A stretch of DNA of 64,000 nucleotides from positions 1,116,001 through 1,180,000 of the forward strand of contig CP143430.1 in assembly GCA_039636795.1 (NCBI GenBank), read 5' to 3'. The notes under the pieces are model-generated. The model worked only from the letters and a program-made list of their open reading frames with translations. It did no database searches and was not told the DNA's origin. Position 1 is the stretch's first letter, and each line of letters opens with the position of its first letter. This document shows positions 1-11,897 of this stretch, in pieces. The stretch is from Micrococcaceae bacterium Sec5.1 (GTDB lineage: Bacteria > Actinomycetota > Actinomycetes > Actinomycetales > Micrococcaceae). The translations under genes and the position numbers were made by a program.

Positions 1-128
1 CGGAAAACCTGATCGATGCCATCGAAGGGAAAACCGACTTGCAGCTGTTCGCCACCCACCCCACCGTTCTTCCATGCCCCATGGTTCTTCGCGATTCCGT
101 CGCTTCCCTCCCGAAAGACCTCCGATGA
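1..128 (+). CDS. LacI-family transcriptional regulator, C-terminal end (partial)
   Basis: Only the last 41 residues are in the window, read in the frame that starts at base 3 and ends at a TGA at 126-128. The peptide begins ENLIDAIEGK and contains the typical sugar-sensor tail with the pattern LFATHPTVLPCPMVLRDS. This is how LacI/GalR effector-binding domains commonly end. The stop overlaps the ATG of the following GH32 gene as ATGA (125-128), so the regulator is probably translationally coupled to, and likely controls, the fructosidase. The family call rests on a short tail and on context. Confidence 0.65.
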   Translation, partial: ENLIDAIEGKTDLQLFATHPTVLPCPMVLRDSVASLPKDLR

Positions 129-1657
129 CTGAAACAACAACGCACCGTGCTGTTCCTGGCGAAGACGCCGCCTCAACGATGCGCCCAATACTTCACTACA
201 CGGCCAAGAACACCTGGCTGAACGATCCCAACGGACTGGTTTGGTACAACGGCGTCTACCATCTCTTCTACCAAAACAACCCCTTCGACAACGTCTGGGG
301 CAACATGTCCTGGGGGCACGCCACCTCGACTGACCTCCTGCACTGGACTGAACACCCGGTTGCCATCGCCTGCGACGAGGAAGAAGACGTCTTTTCCGGC
401 AGCATCGTGGTGGACCACGGCAATACATCGGGATTCGGCACAGACGAAGAGCCGGCGTTGGTGGCCATCTACACGAGCGCCTTCAAGGAAGGCTCGGCGC
501 ATCAGGGGACACAGGCCCAGTCCCTCGCGTTCTCCACGGATGGCGGCATGTCGTGGAGCAAATATGCAGGCAACCCGGTGCTTGGCCGCGGCTCGGCCCA
601 TTTCCGGGATCCCAAGGTGTTCCGCTACGAGGGATCTGCCGGGTCCTGTTGGGTGATGGTGGCCGTGGAGGCCCAGCATCAGCAGGTTGTCATGTACCGC
701 TCGGAGAACCTGAAGGACTGGGAATACCTGAGTACTTTCGGCCCCGCGAACTCGGCGGAAGGCGAATGGGAATGCCCGGACCTCTTCCCGCTGCCCGTCG
801 ACGGCGACCCGGAGAACGTCAAGTGGGTCCTGGTGGTTAACGTCAATCCAGGTGCCGTGGCCGGTGGTTCCGGAGGACAGTACTTCGTGGGCCACTTCGA
901 TGGCTTGCAGTTCACTGCCGATCCTGATTCGCTCGTTTCACCCGGTGCCGACGGAACCATGGATCTCAGGCAATGCCTCTGGCTCGACTGGGGGCGTGAC
1001 TACTACGCCGCGGTCTCTTTCAGCAATGTCCCGGAGAACCGCCGCATCATGATCGGCTGGATGAACAACTGGGACTATGCCAACTCCTTGCCAACGGCCC
1101 CGTGGCGCTCCGGCATGTCGCTTGCCCGCGAGGTTGAACTTGCAACCGTAGAGGGTTTGCCACGCCTGGTGCAGCGGCCTGTGCTTCCCCTGGAATCTGG
1201 AAAACCTGCCAGCATGCTCAAGGATGCCGAACTTCACGAATCCAAGGTGCAACTGCCCGACGCCGTGCCGGGGGCAGCCCAGCTGATCGAGGCTGAGATC
1301 CTGCCCGGCTCATGCCGGACCATTTCCTTCAGGCTGCTCGGTGCCCCGGATGGGAGCGCCGCGACAGTTCTCAGCTTTGACGCCGAGACGAGCCAGCTCA
1401 CTCTGGACCGCCGCAACTCCGGAAACACCGGCTTCCACGAAAAGTTCGCGTCGGCAGAGTCTGCGCCAGTGAAGCTCGACGGCGGCGTGCTGAGGCTGCG
1501 TATTATCGTGGACCAATCAGTGGAGGTCTTCGCCCAAGACGGCAGAGTTGTCCTGAGCGATCTTGTTTTTCCCCTGCCCGGGAGCTTCGGCACCGAGCTG
1601 CGCGTGGAAGGCGGCACCGCCGTTGTGCGGAAACTGGTGGTCACCGATCTGAACTAA
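125..1657 (+). CDS. Glycoside hydrolase family 32 (beta-fructosidase / sucrose or fructan hydrolase)
   Basis: The 510-residue protein hydrolyses beta-fructofuranosidic bonds in sucrose, levan or inulin-type sugars. The GH32 catalytic triad is visible: nucleophile D34 in WLNDPNG, transition-state residue D162 in FRDPK, and acid/base E216 in WECPD. A five-bladed propeller is followed by the C-terminal beta-sandwich (roughly 370-510). No signal peptide is seen, so it is probably cytoplasmic. An in-frame ATG exists 51 bases upstream, but the ATG at 125 overlaps the preceding LacI stop (ATGA) and gives the normal GH32 N-terminus, so it is chosen. The closest role is sucrose/fructo-oligosaccharide use under the upstream LacI regulator. 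The exact substrate cannot be read from sequence. Confidence 0.93.
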   Translation: MTETTTHRAVPGEDAASTMRPILHYTAKNTWLNDPNGLVWYNGVYHLFYQNNPFDNVWGNMSWGHATSTDLLHWTEHPVAIACDEEEDVFSGSIVVDHGNTSGFGTDEEPALVAIYTSAFKEGSAHQGTQAQSLAFSTDGGMSWSKYAGNPVLGRGSAHFRDPKVFRYEGSAGSCWVMVAVEAQHQQVVMYRSENLKDWEYLSTFGPANSAEGEWECPDLFPLPVDGDPENVKWVLVVNVNPGAVAGGSGGQYFVGHFDGLQFTADPDSLVSPGADGTMDLRQCLWLDWGRDYYAAVSFSNVPENRRIMIGWMNNWDYANSLPTAPWRSGMSLAREVELATVEGLPRLVQRPVLPLESGKPASMLKDAELHESKVQLPDAVPGAAQLIEAEILPGSCRTISFRLLGAPDGSAATVLSFDAETSQLTLDRRNSGNTGFHEKFASAESAPVKLDGGVLRLRIIVDQSVEVFAQDGRVVLSDLVFPLPGSFGTELRVEGGTAVVRKLVVTDLN

Positions 1658-1739
1658 CGGCCACGTCCTAACAGACAGGGCTGGATCGGCTCTCCCCAGG
1701 GGGCTCTAGCGCTGGCCATCCGGTTCGAGGAGACTGTGG

Positions 1740-3713
1740 GTGTGGACGTTGAATTCCTCACGAACGGATCCTGACATGGCTGTCACCTCACCTTCCAACG
1801 TCACGGTCACCAGCATTTCCCTGACGATGGCCGATATTGGTCCCCTGAACCCCTTGCCGGTGGTGGCCGCGGAACTCGATCAGCCTTATACGGTGGGCGA
1901 GGGCGTGCCGGAAGAGCTCCAGGCGGCGGCCCGCTACGGAGTAGTGCCCAACGTGTTCCCGTACCTCATGCAGGACGGTTACAGCCGGGAGGCGGCACCC
2001 AAGGAGCTGCCCGCCGTCGTGCTTGAGAACAGCAAACTCAGGGCGACGGTCATACCGTCGTTGGGCGGCCGTATCTGGGAATTGTTCGACAAAATGACGG
2101 GAAAGCAGCTCCTCCACACGCACGACGCGCCCCAGCTGGCCAACATCGCGCTGCGAAAGGCGTGGTTCGCGGGCGGCCTGGAGTGGAACATTGGCACGCG
2201 CGGCCACTCACCTACCAGTTGCGATCCACTTCACACCGCGATCGTCCACACCTCGGACGGAAAGCACATCCTCCGCGTGTGGGAGTTCGAGCGGCTCCGG
2301 GAAGTGGTCTTCCAAGTGGACATATGGTTGCCTGCCGAATCTGCCGTGCTGTTCGCGGCCGTGCGTATCCGCAACCCGAATGACCACGACGTTCCCATGT
2401 ACTGGTGGAGCAACGCGGCCATTCCGGAGACGGACCGCACGCGCGTGATCGCCCCGGCCGACGAAGCATTTGGCAGCGACTACGCCACGGACATCACCCG
2501 TGTCCGGCCTACGGACCACAATGGCTACGACGGGACGTGGTTGGTCAACAGCCCGCACGCCGCCGATTTCTTCTTTGATATTGATCCTTCGGAACGTCGC
2601 TGGGTTGTGGCCGCGGACGACGACGGCGACGGGCTGGCGATGCTGTCCACCAGCCGGCTGAGGGGCAAGAAGCTCTTCGTCTGGGGACAAGGCCAAGGCG
2701 GCAAGCGGTGGCAACAGTGGTTGAGCCCCGGGGCCGGCCCTTACGCCGAGATCCAGGCCGGGTTGGCGAGAACCCAGTTTGAGCATTTGGCCATGCCTCC
2801 GCGTGCGGAATGGTCCTGGGTGGAGGCGTACGGCAATGGGCATCTGGACCCGGATACCGCCCACGGATCGAACTGGGATGCGGCCGTAGCCCATGCCGGC
2901 CGGCGGCTTGAGGAGCTCCTGGCACACGAGGACCTGGAAGCAATGCTGCCCGCCGCCATCAGCGATGCTGACGTCCCGCCGTCCACCATGGTGCTCCACG
3001 GCAGCGGTTGGGGCGTGGTGGAGCGGGCCCGCCGGCGTCGGGCGGGCAAGGGCTGGATTGACGAGAGCGGCACCCCGTTCGTCGATGAAAGCATCACAGC
3101 CGAGCAGGAACCATGGCTGGAACTGCTGAAGGGAAAAGCGTTCGACGGCGCGCCCAGCTTTGTTGCCGGAGCTGACTGGGAGGAGCTGCTGGAGGGACAG
3201 GAAACTCCTGAGGCGCGGTTCCATGTGGCCACGATGAGGCACGCCAGGCAAGATCTGGAGGGAGCCAAGGCAGCCTACCCCGAGGTGCTTGCTGCCGGCG
3301 GCGTTCGGCCAGGGACTTTGGCGCTCGCACATCGTGGATTGGGGCTGGCGTTACTGGCCGAGGGCGCGGATCGCGAGGGCCTGGATGAACTCAGAAGCGG
3401 TGCTCAAGCCGACTCCGCCAACACAGCGTTACTTACCGAGGCAGTGACACTCAGCATCCGCCATGATGATCCGGCCCAGGCGCTGGAACTGCTGGAGTCC
3501 GCACCCAGGGAGGGCACCGCCGTCGGGCGTTTGAGGTTCCTCAGGGCCCTGGCACTGGCCCGGGTGGGCAAGGCGGGCGAGGCAGCAGCCATCCTGCGCG
3601 AAGGGGTGGAGATACCGGACCTCCGCGAGGGAGAGGATGCCATCGCGGCGCTCTGGGAAGAAGTCTGTCCGGGCGAGGCTGTGCCGTTCAACTACCAATT
3701 TGGAATGCACTAG
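1740..3713 (+). CDS. DUF5107 domain protein with C-terminal TPR-like repeats
   Basis: The protein has 657 residues. The N-terminal ~380 residues match the DUF5107 pattern, an aldose-epimerase-like beta-sandwich; visible marks include SLGGRIWELFD, GGLEWN and a WGQG/WQQW stretch. From about residue 480 onward the sequence becomes helical and Ala/Leu-rich with TPR-like periodicity (LARVGKAGEAAAILREG). Such proteins often sit next to glycoside hydrolases and ABC sugar systems, and a carbohydrate-binding or mutarotase-like role is inferred. The GTG at 1740 has GAGGAG at 1727-1732, seven bases upstream. An internal ATG at 1776 is a second possible start. It lies 82 bases after the GH32 gene on the same strand and probably shares its transcript. 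Confidence 0.8.
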   Translation: MWTLNSSRTDPDMAVTSPSNVTVTSISLTMADIGPLNPLPVVAAELDQPYTVGEGVPEELQAAARYGVVPNVFPYLMQDGYSREAAPKELPAVVLENSKLRATVIPSLGGRIWELFDKMTGKQLLHTHDAPQLANIALRKAWFAGGLEWNIGTRGHSPTSCDPLHTAIVHTSDGKHILRVWEFERLREVVFQVDIWLPAESAVLFAAVRIRNPNDHDVPMYWWSNAAIPETDRTRVIAPADEAFGSDYATDITRVRPTDHNGYDGTWLVNSPHAADFFFDIDPSERRWVVAADDDGDGLAMLSTSRLRGKKLFVWGQGQGGKRWQQWLSPGAGPYAEIQAGLARTQFEHLAMPPRAEWSWVEAYGNGHLDPDTAHGSNWDAAVAHAGRRLEELLAHEDLEAMLPAAISDADVPPSTMVLHGSGWGVVERARRRRAGKGWIDESGTPFVDESITAEQEPWLELLKGKAFDGAPSFVAGADWEELLEGQETPEARFHVATMRHARQDLEGAKAAYPEVLAAGGVRPGTLALAHRGLGLALLAEGADREGLDELRSGAQADSANTALLTEAVTLSIRHDDPAQALELLESAPREGTAVGRLRFLRALALARVGKAGEAAAILREGVEIPDLREGEDAIAALWEEVCPGEAVPFNYQFGMH

Positions 3714-3751
3714 GGGGCTGGAACGGCAACGCATAGCAGGTTTTCGGCCCG

Positions 3752-4360
3752 TCAGGCCTCGGGCAGTAGGACCAGTTCGAAGAAGCCGCGCAGGGCTTTT
3801 GCTACATCTATGGCGTCAGGGGCCAACAGCCACTGGGTTTGAAGTCCGTCCCACAGGGCCACCAGGGACGTGGCTGCCCACGCTGGATCCACGCCGGGCC
3901 GGAGTTTGCCCTCCTGGGCCAAGGCCGAGAAAGAGCGCCTATAGCTTGCCCGTATGCGTTCGAAGCGTTCTGTGAAGTAATCACGGCCGGGATGGGCATT
4001 CGTGATCGATTCCGCGCACAGCACTGTGTAGAGCTCGATGACGCCGGGAATCTTCTCGTTATGGAGCGCCGTGCGAATCACGTCATCCACAAGCGACTCT
4101 TCCTCAGCGGAGGGATTCTCGCTTCCGGTCAGTTCGTCGCGCCACTCCAGGACGCCCATCAGAAGATCGCTTTTTGACGGGAAATAATGCAGGAGGCTGG
4201 TCTGGCTCATGCCCGCTTGGTTGGCAACGTCCTGCAGCGAGCCGCCCAAATACCCCTTCGCGGCAAACACGGCGTGGGCGGAGTCGAGAATCACTCGTCG
4301 CTTTTCCTTCGCCTTGGAATAGGGTCCCCGCTTGGCGCTCGCCGTGTCCTTTGTGGTCAT
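3752..4360 (-). CDS. TetR/AcrR-family transcriptional regulator
   Basis: The 202-residue protein has a Lys/Arg-rich N-terminus and a TetR helix-turn-helix at about residues 20-65 (ILDSAHAVFAAKGYLGGSLQDVANQAG, split by the usual turn, then LLHYFPSKSDLL). The C-terminal half is a helical ligand-binding domain with a TetR_C-like end (WDGLQTQWLL). It is divergent from the beta-galactosidase gene, with 113 bases between the starts, and an inverted repeat lies in that gap. It is therefore the probable repressor of lacZ and of itself. The effector is unknown. The gene is convergent with the DUF5107 gene, only 38 bases away. Confidence 0.9.
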   Translation of the reverse strand: MTTKDTASAKRGPYSKAKEKRRVILDSAHAVFAAKGYLGGSLQDVANQAGMSQTSLLHYFPSKSDLLMGVLEWRDELTGSENPSAEEESLVDDVIRTALHNEKIPGVIELYTVLCAESITNAHPGRDYFTERFERIRASYRRSFSALAQEGKLRPGVDPAWAATSLVALWDGLQTQWLLAPDAIDVAKALRGFFELVLLPEA

Positions 4361-4404
4361 GGCAAGCCAGTGTACAGCGGGCGGGGATTGGAATTCTGAA
4401 ATTA

Positions 4405-4416
4405 GAGTAACTACTC
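4405..4416. promoter_or_regulatory. Candidate TetR operator (inverted repeat GAGTA-AC-TACTC)
   Basis: A perfect 5-bp inverted repeat with a 2-base centre lies midway between the divergent TetR gene and the beta-galactosidase gene, inside an AT-rich patch where promoters for both directions would be expected. TetR proteins usually bind short palindromes in such gaps. The symmetry is seen directly; the binding role is inferred. Confidence 0.4.
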
Positions 4417-4464
4417 GAAATTTGTGTTAGCGTGGTCACACCCAACCCTGCAGTGGACGCTTGA

Positions 4465-7626
<3,162 letters not shown>

Positions 7627-7679
7627 CAGGAATGCTCCCGCTCAGCAGGAATGGTGGCGGCTAGTAAGAATATGTCTGG

Positions 7680-7713
7680 CCTTCCGTCTGCTTTCACGCG
7701 GGCAGACGGAAGG
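7680..7713. terminator. Bidirectional terminator-like hairpin between lacZ and the M23 lipoprotein gene
   Basis: CCTTCCGTCTGC at 7680-7691 pairs perfectly with GCAGACGGAAGG at 7702-7713 around a 10-base loop. It lies between the convergent ends of lacZ (7626) and the lipoprotein gene (7738), where a shared terminator is expected. There is no clear T-run, which is common in GC-rich actinobacteria. Confidence 0.7.
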
Positions 7714-7737
7714 TCGGACACGTCTTTGAGGACACGC

Positions 7738-9474
7738 TCAGGGCGTTGGAGTGGGCGTGGCCGTGATGGTTGGAGTCGGTGTGGGCCCGGTAGTCGGGGT
7801 CGTCGTGTTGGTTGGAGTCGGCGTTGGCCCTGTACTTGGGGTCGCCGTGATGGTTGCGGTGGGAGCGGCCGTGGCTGTCGGAGTGAGCGACGGCGTGGGT
7901 TCGGATGAGGGCGTTGGGGTAGCCGTGGGCGTCGCGGTAGGTTCACTGGTTGGAGTTGCCGTCGGCGCGGTCGTTGGGGTCGGCGTGGGCGAAGCGGTTG
8001 GAGTCGGCGTGGCCGTAGTGGTGGGGGTCGGGCTAGCCGTTGGGGTCGGCGTCGGCGTAGCAGTCGCAGTTGGTGTGGGCTCCGCCGTTGCAGTAGGCGT
8101 GGGCGTAACCGTTGGGGTCGTTGCAGGTTCGGGAGTCGACGGCGTGGCCGTCGCGGGGGCCGACGTCGCCTGCTCGCCAAGCGCGCCGCCGAGCGACCAC
8201 ACCGGAAGTTCGCCAACCGGCGTCGTTCCTGTTGCTGGTGAGTAGCTCGTGAGCCTGAGCAGATCCACGGACGACTCCCTATCCAACGGAATCAAGCTCC
8301 ACGATGATGGGTTCACCAGCACGCCATTCACAATTGTTTCAAAATGAAGGTGGCATCCAGTCGACGAACCAGTGGAGCCGACCAATCCGATGACGTCCCC
8401 GGCTTGGACTACCTGCCCTTTGCGCACGGCGCTCGCCTGCAGGTGGTTGTACGTGGTGATAAGCCCGTTGCCGTGATCGATCTCGATTCGGTTGCCCCCG
8501 CCCCAGGCATGCCAGCCCACCTCGCGGACGTAGCCGTCGTCGGCAGAATGAACCGGGGTTCCACAGGGCGCCGCGAAGTCCTGCCCGGTATGAAATTCAC
8601 CAGGGGCACCCGTGATGGGACTGGTGCGCAGCCCGAAGGGTGAGCTGGGGCGCAGATTCACCAGTGGGGACATTAAAGTGCCTGGTCCTGGCCGTACGTG
8701 AAGGGACTCAGCGCTGCCAACGGACGTTTGCCACGAGCCGCTGCCGCTGGAACAAGGGAATGTCAGCGGACCTTGGGAGCTCAGGAAACCCACGATCTTC
8801 TGGGCCAGCTCCCGGTACTTGGTGTAGTGGTCGGGATCCTGGTTGTGCTGTACCTGGTGGATGGCCAGGGTGGAAGGCAGAAGCTGCCAGTCCTTGATGC
8901 CCTTCAGAGCCAGGAAGAAACTGGTTGCGCTGATGAACGGATCCATGCGATCGGCATAAGAGCCCCATGCCCCGTTGGCCCGCTGTTGGAACAACCCGCG
9001 GGAGTCGGGGCCGGCGCTATCGCCGAAGTCCTTGTTTTCCAGGGAAGATTCGCCAAGCGCGGCCTGTACCCCAAGGATTTGGGCATCCGAGGGAAGGCCC
9101 AGTTTTTGGGCCGCCACCATGATGGCCGAAGCATTGTGGAGTTGGAGGTCCGAAGGAGCGGCGCTGGTGGACGCCACTCCAAATCCTGAGGTTGTTTGTT
9201 GACAGAGCGTCGTCCCGAGGGGTTTCGTAGGCGCAGGCTCAGACGTCCCCGATGAGTTGGCGCCCTGAACCGGTGTGTCATTCGTGGACCGGTTGGCTAC
9301 GGACGACGCGTCTGTCGATGAGTTTGCCCGGATCTGTTGGATGGCCGAGGGCACCGTGGTGGCTGCTCCAGATTGGAAGCAGCCGAGCAGCACCGCTGCC
9401 GCAATAAGCGCTAACGGAAACCGGGCGCGAATACGCAGCCGCGTTGGGCCTTTGTCAGGAGGTTTGCTGTTCAC
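7738..9474 (-). CDS. Lipoprotein with lysozyme-like domain, M23 peptidase domain and Pro-Thr-rich tail
   Basis: The 578-residue product is a likely cell-wall hydrolase tethered by lipid. Start choice: the GTG at 9474 has AGGAG eight bases upstream and leads straight into a basic n-region, a hydrophobic core and a VLLGC lipobox; upstream in-frame starts lack this spacing. A lysozyme-like/transglycosylase-like region follows (GESSLENKDFG, then GLFQQR). Next is a LytM/M23 endopeptidase with zinc ligands in FHTGQDFAAPCG and CHLHFET. The final ~130 residues are nearly pure Pro/Thr/Ala/Glu, reading TPTPTATP-like repeats, probably a wall-spanning or wall-anchored stalk. Both hydrolase types in one chain suggest cleavage of both glycan and peptide. 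It is convergent with lacZ. Confidence 0.85.
   Translation of the reverse strand: MNSKPPDKGPTRLRIRARFPLALIAAAVLLGCFQSGAATTVPSAIQQIRANSSTDASSVANRSTNDTPVQGANSSGTSEPAPTKPLGTTLCQQTTSGFGVASTSAAPSDLQLHNASAIMVAAQKLGLPSDAQILGVQAALGESSLENKDFGDSAGPDSRGLFQQRANGAWGSYADRMDPFISATSFFLALKGIKDWQLLPSTLAIHQVQHNQDPDHYTKYRELAQKIVGFLSSQGPLTFPCSSGSGSWQTSVGSAESLHVRPGPGTLMSPLVNLRPSSPFGLRTSPITGAPGEFHTGQDFAAPCGTPVHSADDGYVREVGWHAWGGGNRIEIDHGNGLITTYNHLQASAVRKGQVVQAGDVIGLVGSTGSSTGCHLHFETIVNGVLVNPSSWSLIPLDRESSVDLLRLTSYSPATGTTPVGELPVWSLGGALGEQATSAPATATPSTPEPATTPTVTPTPTATAEPTPTATATPTPTPTASPTPTTTATPTPTASPTPTPTTAPTATPTSEPTATPTATPTPSSEPTPSLTPTATAAPTATITATPSTGPTPTPTNTTTPTTGPTPTPTITATPTPTP
7741..8150. repeat. Imperfect short-period repeat encoding the Pro-Thr tail
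   Basis: On the plus strand the motif GTTGGAGTCGGCGTGGGC and close variants recur with 6-, 12- and 18-base spacing for about 400 bases. It encodes the Pro/Thr-rich C-terminus of the lipoprotein on the minus strand. The plus-strand frame is a Val/Gly shadow. Such tracts tend to vary in length between strains. Confidence 0.85.
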
Positions 9475-9662
9475 AAATCCCGCTCCTGACATGAGGCCCC
9501 GCCCGGCGAAAAGCGTTGGAGGTCCACACCATTGTCTGGATCCGATCACTGCATGTTACGGGTACTGCATGTCTATGGGAATGACAGGCCCACGTCAAGA
9601 CTTTGCGCCTTCGCAGTGCTCCAAATCCAGATGCTTGGCTAAGTCAAACAAGGTAAGTTGGC

Positions 9663-11897
9663 ATGGTGACCCCCTCCGTGAAGCCTGCCATTGACCGCGC
9701 CCCCGGAATCTCCAAGGAGATCGAGGACGCGGCCTGGTATGTGCTGGGCCCGGCCCTCCAAGGAAGACCGTCAGCGCTGGACGGACGCACGCTGACGTGG
9801 ACGGCAGACGCGGCCGGGGAGCTGCTTGAACGCCTTGAGCGCGGGGTGGAAGATTCCAAAGCCCCCATGATGACCAATCTCCGGCAAAACCTCGAAGGCG
9901 CGTCCCGCGAGGCCAAGCTGCTGGCAGTGGAGCTGCTCTTCCTTCAGTCCTTGCCGCTGGCCCACGAGGTCAAGTCCCTCAGGGTGAAGCGTGCCCGCGT
10001 GGCCGAAGCTGCCTCCTGGGTGGAACCGGCCATCGAGTTGCCGGAACAGCTCTACGAGGGCATGACGGACCACGGCGTGATCCGCGACCGTACCGCGGAG
10101 TTCAACTGGACCATTTGGGACCACCTGAAATGGCTGTGCCGCTTTGTTGCGCACGTGGACAGCCAGAGCACGGAAACCATCAACCAGTCCCTTGCCGATC
10201 CTTTGAAGTTCCATGAGCTTGCGGTCGGAACACCGGAGGACCAGCCGGCCCTGCGTCGCAGTATTGAGTATTTGGTGTGGCCCAGCTACTTCGAGCCCGT
10301 GGTGGCCGACGTGGAGCGCCGGGAGATTCGTGACGCTTTCGCTTCGCTCGTTGGTGGCGCCGGGGGCGATACCGAAGAGGACGTCACCGCGGACATCCAT
10401 CGGATCCGGCTGCACCTGGACGAACAAGCCGGCCAGCGCATCGATTGGTACGCACGCCAGCTGGTCAGCCAATGGCGCAAGGTGGGAGACCCCGGCCGCA
10501 GATCCTGGTTGCTGCGTACGCATCACGACAACGCTGATTTGCTGGCCGCGTGGGTTGCTGAAGAGAAAGCCACGCTGGATGTCGAGCACCTTCGCTCGCT
10601 CACTGCCGGAGTCACTGCGGGCGTGGTCCAGCATGCCGTGGACGAGGACTACAAACACCTGGGCTACGTAGAGCGCGAGGACACTAAAACCGCGGTCTTC
10701 GCCTTCCTCACGGTAATGAAACCCGGCGACCTTACGCTCTACCAGAACGCCGGACGCGTTCGGGTGGGAGTCGTTCTTGGCGAGCCCGAACACCATGAGG
10801 ACAACCGGCGTATCCGCCGCAAGGTCCGCTGGTTCGATGACAGCTACGCCATCACCGAACTTCCGCGCCATGCGCAGCGGCAATTGTCCACACCCGGCAT
10901 CATCGTGGATGTCACCCGGGTTATTCAGGCGCTGCAGGAACTCCTGCCGGTAGAAGCCGAAACCGACGGCGAGGACGAAGCGCCGCCCACCGCCGTCGTC
11001 GAGGTTGTCCAGCAAGGTTTCCGGCCGTTGACGGAAGAGTTCGCGTCGTCCCTCCACATGGACCTCGAGCCGCTGAAGGAGATCGCCGAACTGCTCGAAG
11101 AGAACCGCCAATTGGTTCTTTATGGTCCGCCAGGGACCGGCAAAACGTACCTGGCCAAGCACCTCGCTGCCGAGCTGGCAGGGGACAGCACCGATGAACG
11201 AGTGAAGCTGGTGCAGTTCCATCCGTCGTATGCGTACGAAGATTTCTTTGAGGGCTACCGGCCGGACAAGACCGACGACGGACAGGTCTCCTTCAAGCTT
11301 GTGGCCGGGCCGTTGCGTCGGCTCGCGGAGGAAGCTGCCAAGCCGGAGAACGCGCACAAGCCGTACTTTCTGATCATCGATGAGATGAACCGTGCCAACC
11401 TGGCCAAGGTCTTCGGCGAGCTGTACTTCCTGCTCGAGTACCGTGACGACCGCATTTACCTGCAGTACAGCCCCAACGAGCCCTTCAGCCTGCCGGACAA
11501 CCTGTACATCATCGGCACCATGAACACCGCTGACCGCTCCATCGCCATGATGGATGCCGCCATCCGTCGTCGTTTCGCCTTCATCGAACTCCATCCGAAG
11601 GTGGAACCGGTCAGGGGATCGCTGCGGCGCTTCCTTCAAGCGCGTGGTTTGGACACCCTCAACGCGGATCTCCTGGACGCTCTCAACGACGCCATCGACG
11701 ACTGGGACCGCGACCTGATGATCGGGCCGTCCTACTTCATGAAGAACGCTGCCCAAAACCCCACAGGTCTGCGCCGCATCTGGAAGTACGAGCTCATGCC
11801 GTTGCTGGAGGAGCACTATCACGGGCAACTGAACCGCGCGCAGCTAGAGGAACGCTTCGGCCTGGACCAATTGCTGGGACGACTTGCTGCCCGCTAA
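9663..11897 (+). CDS. mcrB: McrB-type AAA+ GTPase of a modification-dependent restriction system
   Basis: This 744-residue protein is the motor subunit of a McrBC-type (type IV) system that attacks modified foreign DNA. The AAA+ domain starts near residue 480: Walker A GPPGTGKTYL at ~488, Walker B with LIIDEMNRAN at ~569, and the McrB signature MNTADRS at ~618, followed by an RRRF sensor/arginine-finger area. The N-terminal ~450 residues are not the classical McrB DNA-binding domain. Residues ~340-415 (MKPGDLTLYQ, RVRVGVVLGE, RKVRWFDDSY, ELPRHAQRQLSTPG) resemble small EVE/PUA-like modified-base readers found in McrB relatives, which is inference. It overlaps mcrC by 14 bases. ATG at 9663 is a plausible start. 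Confidence 0.9.
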   Translation: MVTPSVKPAIDRAPGISKEIEDAAWYVLGPALQGRPSALDGRTLTWTADAAGELLERLERGVEDSKAPMMTNLRQNLEGASREAKLLAVELLFLQSLPLAHEVKSLRVKRARVAEAASWVEPAIELPEQLYEGMTDHGVIRDRTAEFNWTIWDHLKWLCRFVAHVDSQSTETINQSLADPLKFHELAVGTPEDQPALRRSIEYLVWPSYFEPVVADVERREIRDAFASLVGGAGGDTEEDVTADIHRIRLHLDEQAGQRIDWYARQLVSQWRKVGDPGRRSWLLRTHHDNADLLAAWVAEEKATLDVEHLRSLTAGVTAGVVQHAVDEDYKHLGYVEREDTKTAVFAFLTVMKPGDLTLYQNAGRVRVGVVLGEPEHHEDNRRIRRKVRWFDDSYAITELPRHAQRQLSTPGIIVDVTRVIQALQELLPVEAETDGEDEAPPTAVVEVVQQGFRPLTEEFASSLHMDLEPLKEIAELLEENRQLVLYGPPGTGKTYLAKHLAAELAGDSTDERVKLVQFHPSYAYEDFFEGYRPDKTDDGQVSFKLVAGPLRRLAEEAAKPENAHKPYFLIIDEMNRANLAKVFGELYFLLEYRDDRIYLQYSPNEPFSLPDNLYIIGTMNTADRSIAMMDAAIRRRFAFIELHPKVEPVRGSLRRFLQARGLDTLNADLLDALNDAIDDWDRDLMIGPSYFMKNAAQNPTGLRRIWKYELMPLLEEHYHGQLNRAQLEERFGLDQLLGRLAAR

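Noticed and set aside
7751..8245. Val/Gly-rich plus-strand frame and CRISPR-like look of the short repeats
   Set aside because: The repeat is the reverse strand of the Pro-Thr tail of the M23 lipoprotein. Period is 6-18 bases with no spacer structure, so it is not a CRISPR array, and the plus frame is a low-complexity shadow.
9771..11828. 685-codon minus-strand open frame opposite mcrB
   Set aside because: It lies wholly antisense to a gene with clear AAA+ motifs. Its translation shows no domain and arises from GC-rich third-position bias.
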